Source: Methylomicrobium agile (GTDB lineage Bacteria > Pseudomonadota > Gammaproteobacteria > Methylococcales > Methylomonadaceae). From it: a DNA stretch of 64,000 nt. Location of the stretch: positions 2,294,001 to 2,358,000 of the forward strand of contig NZ_JPOJ01000001.1 of the NCBI RefSeq assembly GCF_000733855.1, given 5' to 3'. The notes under the pieces are model-generated. The model was not told the origin of the DNA and made no database searches. It saw only the letters and a program-made list of their open reading frames with translations. The translations under genes were made by a program, and so were the position numbers. Below are positions 8,383 to 21,841 of the stretch, in pieces (the first letter of the stretch is position 1; every line of letters starts with the position of its first letter).

Positions 8383-9615
8383 CTATCCGAAAAACCGATA
8401 AGCAATCAAAATGGAGGCGATCACGCCCGCAAAATCCGCCATTATCCCACAACCGGCGGCGTGGCGGATATTTTTGATCCCGACCGCGCCGAAGTAAACC
8501 GCCAGCACGTAAAAGGTCGTTTCGGTGCTGCCCTGGATGATGCAGGACAGGCGGCCCGCAAACGAGTCGGCGCCGAGCGTTTTCATCGTGTCGATCATCA
8601 GCGCGCGGGCGCCGCTGCCGCTGAAGGGTTTGATCAGGGCGGTCGGCAGCGCGTCGATAAAGCGGCTGTCGACCTGAAACCACCTCGTTAAAAACCGCAT
8701 CCCGTCGTTCAGGATGTCCAGGGCGCCGCTGGCCCGAAAAACGCCGATCGCGGCCAGCATCGCGACCAGATACGGAATGATCGTGATCGCGGTCTGGAAG
8801 CCTTCCTTGGCCCCTTCGACGAACGCTTCGTAGGCATTGACCTTTTTATAGAACGCGTCGGCGATAAATACAACCACCAGCAAAAACAGGACCGCATTGC
8901 TGATCAATGCCGATTGCGCGAGCATGGCTTCCTGCGGCAGCGAGGTAAAGTACGCGAGCAGGCCGCCGATCAGCAGGGTCATCCCGGCCAGATAGGCCAT
9001 TACGACTTTGTCGAACAGGTTGATCTTCTGCATGAATGCGACCGCCAGCAGGCCGGCCAGCGTCGAGAAATAAGTGGCGATCAGGATCGGGATGAAGACG
9101 TCGGTCGGATTCGCCGCACCGAGTTGGGCGCGGTAGGTAAAGATGGTGACCGGGAACAGCGTTACCGAGGAAGTATTGATCACCAGAAACAGGATTTGCG
9201 CGTTGCTGGCGGTTTCGGGATTCGGGTTTAGCGTCTGCAATTCCTTCATCGCCTTGATCCCGAGCGGGGTGGCGGCGTTGTCGAGGCCGAGCGCGTTGGC
9301 GGAAATGTTCATCACGATCGCGCCGAGCGCCGGATGATTTTTCGGAATGTCCGGCATCAGGCGGCTGAACAGCGGCGTCAGGCCCTGCGTCAGCAATTGG
9401 ACGAAGCCGCTTTTTTCGCCGACCCGCATGATGCCGAGCCAGAGCGATAGCACGCCGGTCAGGCCCAGGGAAATTTCGAACGCGGCTTTCGCCTGGGTGA
9501 ACAGCGCGGACATGAGGCCGGCAAAGATCTGCGTGTCGCCGAGAAATACCAGCTTGACCGCGGCCGTGAGCAAGGCGATCAGGAAAAAGCCGCTCCAGAT
9601 CAGATTGAGCAGCAT
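8383..9615 (-). CDS. Nucleoside-recognition (Gate) domain membrane protein, SpmA-SpmB fusion type
   Basis: 410 aa. I start at 9615 (MLLNLIWSGFFLIALLTAAV) because this matches the normal family N-terminus; a longer frame to 9738 would read through a terminator. Two Gate domains lie in tandem: residues about 40-200 (LGIMRVGEKSG, NISANALGLDNAATPLG) resemble spore maturation protein SpmA, and residues about 240-410 (SGSGARALMIDTM, IQGSTETTFYVLAVYFGAVG) resemble SpmB. About ten membrane helices are expected. The organism is not a spore former by its gene content; in Proteobacteria the fused form has no agreed role. Its stop abuts the mtaB start. Confidence 0.88.
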   Translation of the reverse strand: MLLNLIWSGFFLIALLTAAVKLVFLGDTQIFAGLMSALFTQAKAAFEISLGLTGVLSLWLGIMRVGEKSGFVQLLTQGLTPLFSRLMPDIPKNHPALGAIVMNISANALGLDNAATPLGIKAMKELQTLNPNPETASNAQILFLVINTSSVTLFPVTIFTYRAQLGAANPTDVFIPILIATYFSTLAGLLAVAFMQKINLFDKVVMAYLAGMTLLIGGLLAYFTSLPQEAMLAQSALISNAVLFLLVVVFIADAFYKKVNAYEAFVEGAKEGFQTAITIIPYLVAMLAAIGVFRASGALDILNDGMRFLTRWFQVDSRFIDALPTALIKPFSGSGARALMIDTMKTLGADSFAGRLSCIIQGSTETTFYVLAVYFGAVGIKNIRHAAGCGIMADFAGVIASILIAYRFFG

Positions 9616-9645
9616 GGTTTTATGTTTTGTGGACAGGCCGCGCAG

Positions 9646-9680
9646 GCAAAAAAAGGCTGCGCCGGATGACGCAGCCTGGG
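9646..9680 (-). terminator. Rho-independent terminator downstream of purB
   Basis: On the minus strand the stem AGGCTGCGTC / GGCGCAGCCT closes a small loop and is followed by a run of seven to eight T. It lies about 110 bases past the purB stop and just upstream of the SpmA/B-type start, so it separates the two units. Confidence 0.75.
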
Positions 9681-9791
9681 AGAGGAAATACCAAACTCTC
9701 GAAGCGGGGGAGAAGTCCAATGAATACGCATTAACCATGGCAAGTCGTTATATTGGAGTCTAGGATAAAACCCGCAGTTTTCAAGGGTGGA

Positions 9792-12657
<2,866 letters not shown>

Positions 12658-12661
<4 letters not shown>

Positions 12662-13953
12662 GCGAAATATTCACCTAAGGCAAGACGGCTGGCTGTTTGC
12701 AGAAAATTACCGTAGCAAGCAATTATTTGATTACTATTGCTACGAAAATATTCTTCCGATTGCGGATTAAACTCCTGAAACGTAATGTTCCAAAATATTT
12801 CAAGAGGAAAATGCGGGGCTGTGTCGTCAGTCAGAGGATAATTAAAAGTATCCAGGTCTTCCGGGTCGGATTCTTCGTAAATGGTTTCCAGAAATAAGTT
12901 ATAAGCGGATTCACGGCATCTGGAAAAATAATCCTCCCTACTTAATTCAGGCACCATGCCGGCGACTATTTTAAGGTTTTCCCTAAATGCCGTTAAATTG
13001 ACATTCCATTTTTGCCAATGCTTAAACAAAAAACGGTAAGCTTGCCATGTTTGCGGGGTATTGACAGCAAACAACAAGGCCATGTCTGTCAGGCGGGTAA
13101 TGGCGATTGCGGCAATATCGTGAATGCCGGCACGACTATCCAATAGAACAATATCAGGTTTTTCTTGAGTTTCTAGTTTTTGTAACAATTCGGAGAGTCG
13201 ATGAGCGAAGTCCAGTATTCTACCGTCCTGATTGATGTCCATATAAACTCTGGATAGCTTTGCTATGTAATCTTGCTCCTTGCCTCCAGCAGCGGATACT
13301 ACCCGTACCGTGCCTTCGGTCGATTCCGACAATGGGCTGGTGGCAACCATGTCGCGTAACAGCCATTCGTCGGCTTGGCCGACTGCCTCTTCCACCAACC
13401 AATCGACCACGCCGAAGTCTGCGGCTCTTTCGTGTGGCAACAAAATTTGGCCTATGCCGGGCGATTCCAAGTCCAGATCGATAACCAAGACTTTTTTGCC
13501 TTGCTTGGCCAGATACCACGACCAGATGGAGAGTGCAGTCGATCGTCCGACGCCTCCTTTAATGCCGAATAATGTGACTCTAGGGGGATGAGGGGCTTCT
13601 TCAATAGGTTGGCGTAACCAGTCTTGGCCGGTGATTTGTCTGTCTAATAAATAAATCGGATGGGAGATTCCTTGGATAAGAATTTTGTCAGGGGATTTTA
13701 TTAGGCTATCGATTGCAATCAGTTCTTCAGAATATATAAAAATAGAATCTTCTGAATATGCAAAGTTACCTAATAAATTGAACAGCTTTTTTGCTAATTT
13801 TTTGTGTTTATTGCTTTTTTTTGTTTGTACTATAACGCTAATTCGACCGTAAATATCGCGTAATAAAATGGGCTCTTTCCCGAAGTGAGAGTGGTTTTCT
13901 TCTATGAATTCAATGGTTTTTTCTAATGCCTCATGAAAAAATACTTTGTTCAT
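12658..13953 (-). CDS. MinD/ParA-like ATPase with Arg in the P-loop, second gene of module
   Basis: 431 aa. Residues 1-120 are a domain I do not recognise. Then a deviant Walker A, KGGVGRST at 132-139, keeps the signature first lysine but has Arg137 where the nucleotide-binding lysine normally stands. VLVIDLDLESPG (156-165) is the A' motif and DIVLLDSRAGIHD (267-279) the Walker B region, both close to the SIMIBI class of MinD, ParA and Mrp. No amphipathic MinD tail is seen. It overlaps both neighbours by 4 bases (ATGA), so the three proteins are made together. A role as regulator or scaffold in a conflict system is inference. Confidence 0.8.
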
Positions 13954-14375
13954 AGAATACCTCTTGCACGAGCTTCGATCATTAAGTTGACAATTGAGTT
14001 ATTCACAACTAGCTTGTGGGGTAATACATTACCTTTATTAAAGTTCTTGTGATGGGCGTAGCGTGAATTAACCGTCCATTTGTTAAATGGATTGTTAGGA
14101 CCTGGTATATGCGCTGAGAGTGAAGAAGCATTTCGCCCTTGAAGAAAACATCTGAAATGATCCCATAATTTATCTATATGCTTTTTATCGGTTTGATTTA
14201 AGAAATCGCCGTTTTTATCAACTAGGCTAGGATCAAGTCCTTTCATTACGGCTTTTAAAGCGCACTCAGCAGCTAGGCCATAAAGATGATCGGCATTGGC
14301 ATAACGTTTACCATCGAACAATGAATCGGCGTCTTGCTGATGTCGCTCGTAAGCATTCTTAAAGTCGGCTTTCAT
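13950..14375 (-). CDS. HEPN-like helical protein, first gene of module
   Basis: 141 aa. The segment [20 protein letters not shown] (residues about 26-45) has the look of HEPN-domain proteins, which often carry AAECALKA in helix 2. A later [10 protein letters not shown] motif (about 100) has Arg and His close together but not in the canonical R-x4-6-H nuclease spacing, so RNase activity is uncertain. The ATG overlaps the mnmA stop by 4 bases and the stop overlaps the next gene by 4 bases. The protein is thus locked into the mnmA transcript and would be expressed constitutively at some level. Confidence 0.7.
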   Translation of the reverse strand: MKADFKNAYERHQQDADSLFDGKRYANADHLYGLAAECALKAVMKGLDPSLVDKNGDFLNQTDKKHIDKLWDHFRCFLQGRNASSLSAHIPGPNNPFNKWTVNSRYAHHKNFNKGNVLPHKLVVNNSIVNLMIEARARGIL

Positions 14376-15463
14376 TTGTTTGTCTTAGACTCGATAATGC
14401 CACCGCCTAAGCAGACTTCGTCATCATAAAACACCACCGATTGTCCCGGCGTAATCGCGCGCTGCGGCTCGTCGAACACCGCCTTGCAGCGGTTTTCCGG
14501 CAACGGAATCAACCTGCAGGGTTGGTCGGTCTGCCGGTAGCGGGTTTTGGCCGCGCAACGGATCGTTCCAGCCAGCGGGCGGCCGCTGCACCAGTCCAAC
14601 TGGCCGGCTTCGAGCACATTGTGCAGCATCAGCGGGTGGTCGTGGCCCTGGCCGACGACCAGCACGTTGTTGTCGGGGTCTTTTTCCAGCACGTACCAGG
14701 GTTCGTCGGGCGTATCCTTGACCCCGCCGATGCCGAGCCCCTGGCGCTGGCCGAGCGTGTAGTACATCAGGCCGTGGTGGCGGCCGATCGTTTTGCCTTC
14801 CGGGGTGCGGATGTCGCCGGGCTGGGTCGGCAGGTAGCGCTGCAGGAACTCCCGGAATTTGCGCTCGCCGATAAAGCAGATGCCGGTGCTGTCTTTTTTT
14901 CGGGAGTTCGCGAAGCCGGCTTTCTCGGCCATCGCCCGGATTTCGCTTTTGTGCAGATGGCCGATCGGAAACAAGGTGCGCGACAGCGGCTTCTGGCCCA
15001 TCGTGTACAGAAAATAGCTCTGTTCCTTGCCGGGATCGAGTCCTTTCAATAAAAAATATTCGCCGCCGCGCGCTTCGACGCGCGCGTAATGGCCGGTCGC
15101 GATATATTCGGCGCCCAGGTCTTCGATCGCGTAATTCAGGAATGCCTTGAACTTGACGTGCTTGTTGCAGAGGATGTCCGGGTTCGGGGTGCGGCCTTTC
15201 GCAAATTCGGACAGGAACACTTCGAACACCTCGTCCCAGTATTCGGCCGCGAAATTGACCGTTTTCAGTTCGATGCCGAGCCTGTCGCAGACCTGCTGGG
15301 CGTCGGCCAGATCCTGCATCGCGGTGCAGTATTCGGTGCCGTCGTCTTCCTCCCAGTTTTTCATGAACAGGCCGGTTACCCGATGGCCCTGTTCCAGCAA
15401 CAGCAGCGCGGTGACCGAGGAGTCGACGCCGCCCGACATGCCGACGATAATATTTTTAGACAT
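14372..15463 (-). CDS. mnmA: tRNA 2-thiouridylase MnmA
   Basis: 363 aa. MnmA thiolates U34 of Lys, Glu and Gln tRNAs with sulphur relayed from the Tus system. The ATP-binding PP-loop is MSGGVDSS at residues 9-16; the two catalytic cysteines lie in [12 protein letters not shown] and [13 protein letters not shown]. The N-terminus overlaps the nudix gene by 8 bases and the C-terminus overlaps the HEPN gene by 4. This nudJ-mnmA order is conserved in gammaproteobacteria. Confidence 0.97.
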   Translation of the reverse strand: MSKNIIVGMSGGVDSSVTALLLLEQGHRVTGLFMKNWEEDDGTEYCTAMQDLADAQQVCDRLGIELKTVNFAAEYWDEVFEVFLSEFAKGRTPNPDILCNKHVKFKAFLNYAIEDLGAEYIATGHYARVEARGGEYFLLKGLDPGKEQSYFLYTMGQKPLSRTLFPIGHLHKSEIRAMAEKAGFANSRKKDSTGICFIGERKFREFLQRYLPTQPGDIRTPEGKTIGRHHGLMYYTLGQRQGLGIGGVKDTPDEPWYVLEKDPDNNVLVVGQGHDHPLMLHNVLEAGQLDWCSGRPLAGTIRCAAKTRYRQTDQPCRLIPLPENRCKAVFDEPQRAITPGQSVVFYDDEVCLGGGIIESKTNK

Positions 15464-15917
15464 GGTTCAGATCAAGCAGGGATTGGATTAAGGATAACGG
15501 ATAACGGGCGCCTTTGAGGTATTCGTCCACGCATAAGGCGACGAGCGGGCTTCTCAGCCGTTGGGGATCGGACAGCATTTCGTCGCGCGTGAGCCAATGG
15601 GTCGCGATGATGCCGTCGTCCAGCGCACGTTCCGGTTGGTGGCTGTGGCAACTGCCGGAGAAGCAAAGGCGCAGGAAGCTCGGCGAGTCGGGATTGCGCC
15701 GCCAGAGCTGGATGCCGACGAGATGTTCCGGTTCGAAACGCCAGGCGGTTTCTTCGAACACCTCGCGTCGCGCTGCCGCAAGCAGGTCTTCGCCTTCTTC
15801 GAGGTGCCCGGCCGGCTGATTCAGTTTGATTCCGTCAGTGGTTTCCTCTTCTACCAGCAGGAATCGTTGTTCGCGCTCGATGATCGCGGCCACAGTCACA
15901 TGCGGCTTCCAAACCAT
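15456..15917 (-). CDS. nudJ: Nudix hydrolase, NudJ-type phosphatase
   Basis: 153 aa, the same length as E. coli NudJ. The Nudix box is complete: Gly37, Glu43 and REVFEET at 51-57. E. coli NudJ acts on nucleoside tri- and diphosphates and on the thiamine precursor HMP-PP; the substrate here is assumed from orthology. It is the first gene of the mnmA unit. The 256-base gap to clpS on the other side is divergent and should hold both promoters; a TATACT box is visible at about 16063 but no convincing -35. Confidence 0.85.
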   Translation of the reverse strand: MVWKPHVTVAAIIEREQRFLLVEEETTDGIKLNQPAGHLEEGEDLLAAARREVFEETAWRFEPEHLVGIQLWRRNPDSPSFLRLCFSGSCHSHQPERALDDGIIATHWLTRDEMLSDPQRLRSPLVALCVDEYLKGARYPLSLIQSLLDLNHV

Positions 15918-16173
15918 TCATTTTCCTCGTATTACAAAACGGCTATTTTACTCGATTTGGGGCGGCAGCGGGGAACGAATTGAACTCTTTGCATTAATCG
16001 TGTCAAACGGAACGAGTAGAAGCGAATGCTGATATTTGTCCGTTTTATAGCGTTGAAAAAGCGCTATACTTCAGTTGGGCGAAAGTGGGGGGAAATACAA
16101 TGAGTATGAGCTTGAAATCAACTGCCGTTTGGTATTATTGTTAAGTCTGTAAAGATTTTTCACCGCGATTTCT

Positions 16174-16497
16174 ATGTCTGATTTTGATCCATTGCATGAT
16201 AACCAAAGCGGCCTCGTTTTGCAGGAAGCCAAGCCGAAGCTGAAAAAACCGCCGTTTTATAAGGTTATTTTGTTGAATGACGATTTCACGCCGATGGATT
16301 TTGTGGTCGAGATTCTGATGGAGTTTTTCGGCATGCCCCATGAGAAAGCGACTCATGTGATGCTGCAGGTCCATATGCAGGGAGTCGGCGTATGCGGGAC
16401 TTACTCCAAGGATGTGGCGGAAACCAAGGTCTATCTGGTCAATGAATATTCACGTGCGCATCAGCATCCGTTAATGTGCACAATGGAAGAAGCGTAA
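16174..16497 (+). CDS. clpS: ATP-dependent protease adaptor ClpS
   Basis: 107 aa. ClpS binds N-degrons (Leu, Phe, Tyr, Trp at the N-terminus) and passes them to ClpAP. The core motifs KVILLNDDFTPMDFVV (residues about 30-45), HEKATHVMLQVH and GVGVCGTYSKDVAETK are all intact, including the hydrophobic pocket residues. clpA follows after 13 bases, so the two form an operon. The pair sits beside bpt and aat, which attach the N-degron residues. Confidence 0.97.
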   Translation: MSDFDPLHDNQSGLVLQEAKPKLKKPPFYKVILLNDDFTPMDFVVEILMEFFGMPHEKATHVMLQVHMQGVGVCGTYSKDVAETKVYLVNEYSRAHQHPLMCTMEEA

Positions 16498-16510
16498 ATT
16501 TGGTGAGCTT

Positions 16511-18781
16511 ATGTTAAGTAAAGAACTTGAAGTTACTCTGAACAATGCCTTTAAGAATGCGCATGAGAAAAGGCACGAGTTTATAACGGTCGAACATTTG
16601 CTCCTGGCGCTGCTGGATAACCCTTCCGCGGAGGCGATCATGAAAGCCTGCGGCTGCAACATTAAACTTTTGAGGGGCCAGTTGACGCAATTCATCGACG
16701 AGACCATTTCTCTCATTCCTCAAGGCGTACAGCGGGAAACGCAGCCCACATTGGGGTTTCAACGGGTGCTGCAGCGGGCCGTCTTTCATGTTCAGGCTTC
16801 CGATAAAAAAGAAGTGTCCGGCGCGAATCTGTTTGTCGCGTTGTTCAGTGAACAGGATTCCCATGCCGTTTATCTGCTGAACAAACAGGACATTTCCAGA
16901 CTCGATGTGGTCAATTATCTCGCGCACGGCATTTCGAAAATCGATCAGGAAAATCAGGCGTCCGAGGACCGGAGTTCCGACGCTTCGAATCCGGATGCCG
17001 AACCCTCCGGAAGCCCGTTGGATAAATATACGACCAATTTGAACGAGGAAGCGCGCCGCGGACGGATCGATCCGTTGATCGGTAGAGAGCCGGAAGTCGA
17101 ACGGACGATTCAGATTCTATGTCGGCGCCGGAAAAACAATCCGCTGCTGGTCGGCGAGGCCGGAGTCGGGAAGACCGCGATCGCCGAAGGCCTGGCAAAG
17201 CGGATCGTCGAGGAAAATGTGCCGCGCGTGCTGAAGAACAGCGTCATCTATGCCCTGGATCTGGGCGCATTGGTGGCGGGCACCAAATATCGGGGCGACT
17301 TCGAAAAACGCCTGAAGGCGTTGGTCAACCAGCTCAAGCGGGAACCGGACTCGATCCTGTTCATCGACGAGATTCATACGATCATCGGCGCCGGTTCCGC
17401 GTCGGGCGGCGTGATGGATGCGTCGAACCTGATCAAGCCGCTGCTCGCCTCGGGGCAGATGCGCTGCATCGGCTCGACAACATTCCAGGAATACCGCGGC
17501 GTCTTCGAAAAGGATCATGCATTGGCGCGCCGCTTCCAGAAAGTCGATATTCTGGAGCCGTCCGTCGAAGACACGGTGCTGATCCTGAAGGGCTTGAAAG
17601 CCCGCTTCGAGGAACACCACGACGTGGTTTACTCGACCGAGTCGCTGCGCCTGGCCGCCGAGTTGTCCGATCGTTTCATTACCGACCGGCATCTACCGGA
17701 CAAGGCGATCGACGTGATCGACGAAGCCGGTGCCCGGCAGCGCATGCTGCCCGAAGACGAGCGCAAACAGGTGATCGATGCGGGCGAAATCGAAGAAATC
17801 GTTTCGAAGATCGCTCGCGTACCGGCCAAGACGGTTTCGTCGAACGACATCGACAAGCTGGCGAATCTGGAAAAGAATCTCAAGATGCTGGTGTTCGGCC
17901 AGGACGAAGCCATTGCCGCGTTGGCCTCCGCGATCAAGCTGTCGCGGGCCGGGCTCCGGGAAACGCAAAAAACGATCGGTTCGTTCCTGTTCGCGGGACC
18001 GACCGGCGTCGGCAAGACCGAAGTGACGCGGCAGTTGGCCAAGATTCTGGGCGTCGAGCTGATCCGTTTCGACATGTCCGAATACATGGAGCGCCATACC
18101 GTTTCCCGGCTGATCGGCGCGCCTCCGGGTTATGTCGGTTTCGATCAGGGCGGACTGCTGACCGAGCAGGTGACCAAGCATCCGCATTCCGTGCTGCTGC
18201 TGGATGAGCTCGAAAAAGCGCATCCGGACGTGTTCAACTTGTTACTGCAGGTGATGGACCATGGCACGCTGACCGACAACAACGGCCGGAAAGCCGATTT
18301 CCGGAACATCATTCTGGTCATGACGACCAATGCGGGATCCGAAGAGGGCAGCCGCGCATCGATCGGCTTTACCCAGCAGGATCATGCCGGCGACAGTATG
18401 AAGGTGATCGAAAGGGGCTTTTCGCCGGAATTCAGAAATCGGCTGGATGCGATCATTCAGTTCAAACCGCTGAATATTTCGGTTGTCGGGCATGTGGTCG
18501 ATAAATTTATTTTCGAGCTGGAGGCGCTGCTGGCCGACCGGCATGTGACTTTGACGCTCGATGCCGATGCCCGCCTATGGCTGGCCGAAAACGGCTGTGA
18601 TCCGAAAATGGGAGCCCGGCCGATGGCGCGGTTGATACAGGAAAAAATCAAGAAGCCGCTGGCGAACGATCTGTTGTTCGGCAAGCTGGTCCAGGGCGGC
18701 CACGTCAGGATTTATATGGAAAACGACGAGCTGGCTTTTGCGATTGAAAGCAAGGATTTGATCGTGCCCGAAAGCATTTAG
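16511..18781 (+). CDS. clpA: ATP-dependent Clp protease ATP-binding subunit ClpA
   Basis: 756 aa, the usual size. ClpA is the hexameric unfoldase of ClpAP. The N-domain (residues 1-145) starts [23 protein letters not shown]-1 has Walker A GEAGVGKT near residue 214 and Walker [13 protein letters not shown]-2 has GPTGVGKT near 496 and [13 protein letters not shown]. The [11 protein letters not shown] pore loop is present. There is no middle coiled coil, which excludes ClpB. An IGF/L-type loop for ClpP binding (ASIGFTQQ) is visible in the second half. clpP is not in the window. Confidence 0.97.
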   Translation: MLSKELEVTLNNAFKNAHEKRHEFITVEHLLLALLDNPSAEAIMKACGCNIKLLRGQLTQFIDETISLIPQGVQRETQPTLGFQRVLQRAVFHVQASDKKEVSGANLFVALFSEQDSHAVYLLNKQDISRLDVVNYLAHGISKIDQENQASEDRSSDASNPDAEPSGSPLDKYTTNLNEEARRGRIDPLIGREPEVERTIQILCRRRKNNPLLVGEAGVGKTAIAEGLAKRIVEENVPRVLKNSVIYALDLGALVAGTKYRGDFEKRLKALVNQLKREPDSILFIDEIHTIIGAGSASGGVMDASNLIKPLLASGQMRCIGSTTFQEYRGVFEKDHALARRFQKVDILEPSVEDTVLILKGLKARFEEHHDVVYSTESLRLAAELSDRFITDRHLPDKAIDVIDEAGARQRMLPEDERKQVIDAGEIEEIVSKIARVPAKTVSSNDIDKLANLEKNLKMLVFGQDEAIAALASAIKLSRAGLRETQKTIGSFLFAGPTGVGKTEVTRQLAKILGVELIRFDMSEYMERHTVSRLIGAPPGYVGFDQGGLLTEQVTKHPHSVLLLDELEKAHPDVFNLLLQVMDHGTLTDNNGRKADFRNIILVMTTNAGSEEGSRASIGFTQQDHAGDSMKVIERGFSPEFRNRLDAIIQFKPLNISVVGHVVDKFIFELEALLADRHVTLTLDADARLWLAENGCDPKMGARPMARLIQEKIKKPLANDLLFGKLVQGGHVRIYMENDELAFAIESKDLIVPESI

Positions 18782-18795
18782 GAGTCGGAATGCGC

Positions 18796-18820
18796 GATTC
18801 CGGGCCCGGAGTCCGGAATC
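18796..18820. terminator. Hairpin between converging clpA and infA
   Basis: GATTCCGG and CCGGAATC pair around a GC-rich loop, right after the clpA stop and touching the infA stop. There is no T-run, so termination efficiency is uncertain. In E. coli a tRNA-Ser gene lies at this place; none is seen here. Confidence 0.45.
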
Positions 18821-19037
18821 AGCGCATCCGGAAGATGATCCGGCCTTTGGTTAAATCGTAAGGTGTCATTTCGACTTTGACGGTGTCGCCGGTCAGTATA
18901 CGAATATAATGCTTGCGCATTTTGCCCGAAATATGAGCCGTCACGATATGGCCGTTTTCCAGCTGGACTCTAAACATCGTGTTCGGAAGGGTATCGATCA
19001 CCTTGCCTTCCATTTCAATTTGATCTTCTTTTGCCAT
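18819..19037 (-). CDS. infA: Translation initiation factor IF-1
   Basis: 72 aa, exactly the bacterial IF-1 length, starting [21 protein letters not shown] single OB-fold (residues 1-72) with [20 protein letters not shown] and the C-terminal [10 protein letters not shown] is intact. The frame stays open further upstream to 19232, but only this ATG matches the family; the preceding TTAATAACCAGGACCC gives it an AGGA ribosome binding site. It lies downstream of bpt and aat on the same strand, as in many relatives. Confidence 0.97.
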   Translation of the reverse strand: MAKEDQIEMEGKVIDTLPNTMFRVQLENGHIVTAHISGKMRKHYIRILTGDTVKVEMTPYDLTKGRIIFRMR

Positions 19038-19189
19038 TTTTGGGTCCTGGTTATTAAAATCGGTAATCATACCATAAGCCGTTCCTTCACGACAAAAGGC
19101 GAGACGAACAATCGCCGGGTATTCCTCACCTTTAACCTGAAAAAGACGGGCATGGCGGAAGCCGTTCCGTATAGGAGGGCCGCCATACG

Positions 19190-19912
19190 TTACGTGGCGT
19201 CTACTTCTTCGTAATCCGAGAATTCCCGCCACTCCTGTTCGATATAGAGCTGTAACGGCTGGTAAGCGCTTTTATAGACCATTTTCCGGCAGTTTTTTAT
19301 CCAGTAACCCAGATACAGAAATTCGCTCTGCTGTTTTCGCGCTTCTTCGATCTGCCACAACACCGCATACATTCCCGGACTGAATGCGTTGAATTTGGGA
19401 TCGAAGAAAGTATAGACCGCCGACCAGGCATGCGCGAAGCGGTCTATCACCGCAACGGCCGCCGGTTCTCCTGCAATGGAAAATTCGGCGAACAGAGTAT
19501 CGCACCATTCGCTGCCGAGAAAATCGATATAATCCTCAGGGCCGGTGCGCGCCATCGAGCCGTCCGGGTGCCGGCTGTTCTGGTAACGCAGATACATATC
19601 GTAATGGGCTGGTTCAAACACTGCCGGTTTGATGACCACCTGGGTATCGGCATTTTTTTTCCGGCAGCGCTTTTGTTGCCGGTTCGGTTTGAAACGGGCC
19701 ACCGGGATTCTCACCGGGATACAGGCCGAACATTGGGGGCATTGCGGAGTATAGACGTCGTTGCCGCTGCGCCTAAAGCCGTGTTTTAGCAATTCCGCGT
19801 AGATCGCCGGCGTGATCCGGAACGCCGGATGCACGAACGCCGACCGTGCGGTCTCCCGGTCCAGATAACTGCACGAATGGTCGCCGGTAATGAATAAAGG
19901 GATCGATGTCAT
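19190..19912 (-). CDS. bpt: Aspartate/glutamate leucyltransferase Bpt
   Basis: 240 aa. Bpt moves Leu from Leu-tRNA to proteins that start with Asp or Glu and so turns them into ClpS substrates. The N-terminal cysteine-rich motif ([17 protein letters not shown]) and the ATE C-domain ([36 protein letters not shown]) are complete. I start at 19912 because ATGA overlaps the aat stop; the ATG at 19930 would lie inside aat. The true eukaryote-like Ate is larger, so the bacterial Bpt class is the better call. Confidence 0.92.
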   Translation of the reverse strand: MTSIPLFITGDHSCSYLDRETARSAFVHPAFRITPAIYAELLKHGFRRSGNDVYTPQCPQCSACIPVRIPVARFKPNRQQKRCRKKNADTQVVIKPAVFEPAHYDMYLRYQNSRHPDGSMARTGPEDYIDFLGSEWCDTLFAEFSIAGEPAAVAVIDRFAHAWSAVYTFFDPKFNAFSPGMYAVLWQIEEARKQQSEFLYLGYWIKNCRKMVYKSAYQPLQLYIEQEWREFSDYEEVDAT

Positions 19913-20604
19913 GCGTCCTGCCAGGCGCACGCGGCGGCCGGCCGCGTGCAGTAGCGGTCGAGCAGACGCATGAAGTCGTTGCGGCCGATCAATTCGGCGC
20001 CAAGGCTGGCCAAGTGGGGCGTATAAACCTGGCAGTCGATCAATTCGAAATGCCAGTCGCTGAGATGCCGGACCAGCACCGCAAATGCGGTTTTCGAGGC
20101 GTCGGTCTCCGTATGAAACATCGACTCGCCAAAGAAGACGCGGCCTATCGCGACGCCGTATAATCCGCCGACCAGCTCGCCTTCGCGCCAGGTTTCGGCC
20201 GAGTGCGCAAAGCCCAGGCGGTGCAGTTCGCGGTAAGCGCGCATAATGTCCTGGGTGATCCAGGTACCCTCCCGGTGTTGCCGGGACTCTCCGCAGGCGG
20301 CGATTACTTTGTCGAAAGCGGTGTCGAAAGTCACAGTGAAAGTATTTTTACGTAAAGTCTTGCTTAGACTGCGGGAGACCTGCAATTGTTCGGGAAACAG
20401 GATCAGCCGGGGATTGGGCGACCACCATAGAATCGGTTCGTTGGCATTGTACCAGGGGAATATCCCGTGCCGGTAGGCATTCAACAAACGGGTGGCCGAC
20501 AGGCAACCTCCTACCGCGAGCAAACCGTTCGGCTCCGCCAAGGCGGTATTCAGCGGCGGGAAGGGTTGGTCCGGCCGGTGGGGGTCGAGTATCGCTATCT
20601 TCAT
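19909..20604 (-). CDS. aat: Leucyl/phenylalanyl-tRNA-protein transferase
   Basis: 231 aa. Aat adds Leu or Phe to proteins with N-terminal Lys or Arg, making them primary N-degrons for ClpS-ClpAP. The family motifs RLLNAYRHGIFPWYN, ILWWSPNPRLILFP and EGELVGGLYGVAIGRVFFGE are present. It overlaps bpt by 4 bases. The pair aat-bpt next to clpS-clpA brings nearly the whole N-degron pathway into 4.4 kb. Confidence 0.96.
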   Translation of the reverse strand: MKIAILDPHRPDQPFPPLNTALAEPNGLLAVGGCLSATRLLNAYRHGIFPWYNANEPILWWSPNPRLILFPEQLQVSRSLSKTLRKNTFTVTFDTAFDKVIAACGESRQHREGTWITQDIMRAYRELHRLGFAHSAETWREGELVGGLYGVAIGRVFFGESMFHTETDASKTAFAVLVRHLSDWHFELIDCQVYTPHLASLGAELIGRNDFMRLLDRYCTRPAAACAWQDA

Positions 20605-20673
20605 CCGTTTGGGATTGGCTCAAAAGCGCGAGTCGGTTTTTGATCGAGCTTCGCGCAGTCAGACCGTACGGCT

Positions 20674-21654
<981 letters not shown>

Positions 21655-21763
21655 TTATGCAATCAATTATGCAGATGAATACAAAGTTCGTAAACCGGAA
21701 AAATTTACAAATGAAATAGGGGCTGGATCTGCGAAAACCAAGTGTTCGCCGCGAAATTATTCA

Positions 21764-21792
21764 TGTAATCTCTTGGGTGCATGTTCTATAAT
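21764..21792 (+). promoter_or_regulatory. Probable ftsK promoter
   Basis: A perfect TATAAT at 21787-21792 with a weak TGTAAT at 21764-21769, 17 bases apart. Transcription would begin near 21799, which makes the ATG at 21842 the first usable start of ftsK and argues against in-frame starts at 21614 and 21794. Confidence 0.4.
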
Positions 21793-21841
21793 CATGTTTT
21801 ATCGGTATTATTTTTCACCAAGATATATTAGGTCTGCTGTG

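Noticed and set aside
7781-8683. 300-codon frame overlapping mtaB and the SpmA/B-type gene
   Set aside because: Out-of-frame shadow of two well-supported genes.
16100-16144. 14-codon leader peptide before clpS
   Set aside because: No regulatory codons, no attenuator hairpin; probably chance.
18782-18818. tRNA-Ser gene between clpA and infA as in E. coli
   Set aside because: The gap is only 37 bases and has just a hairpin.
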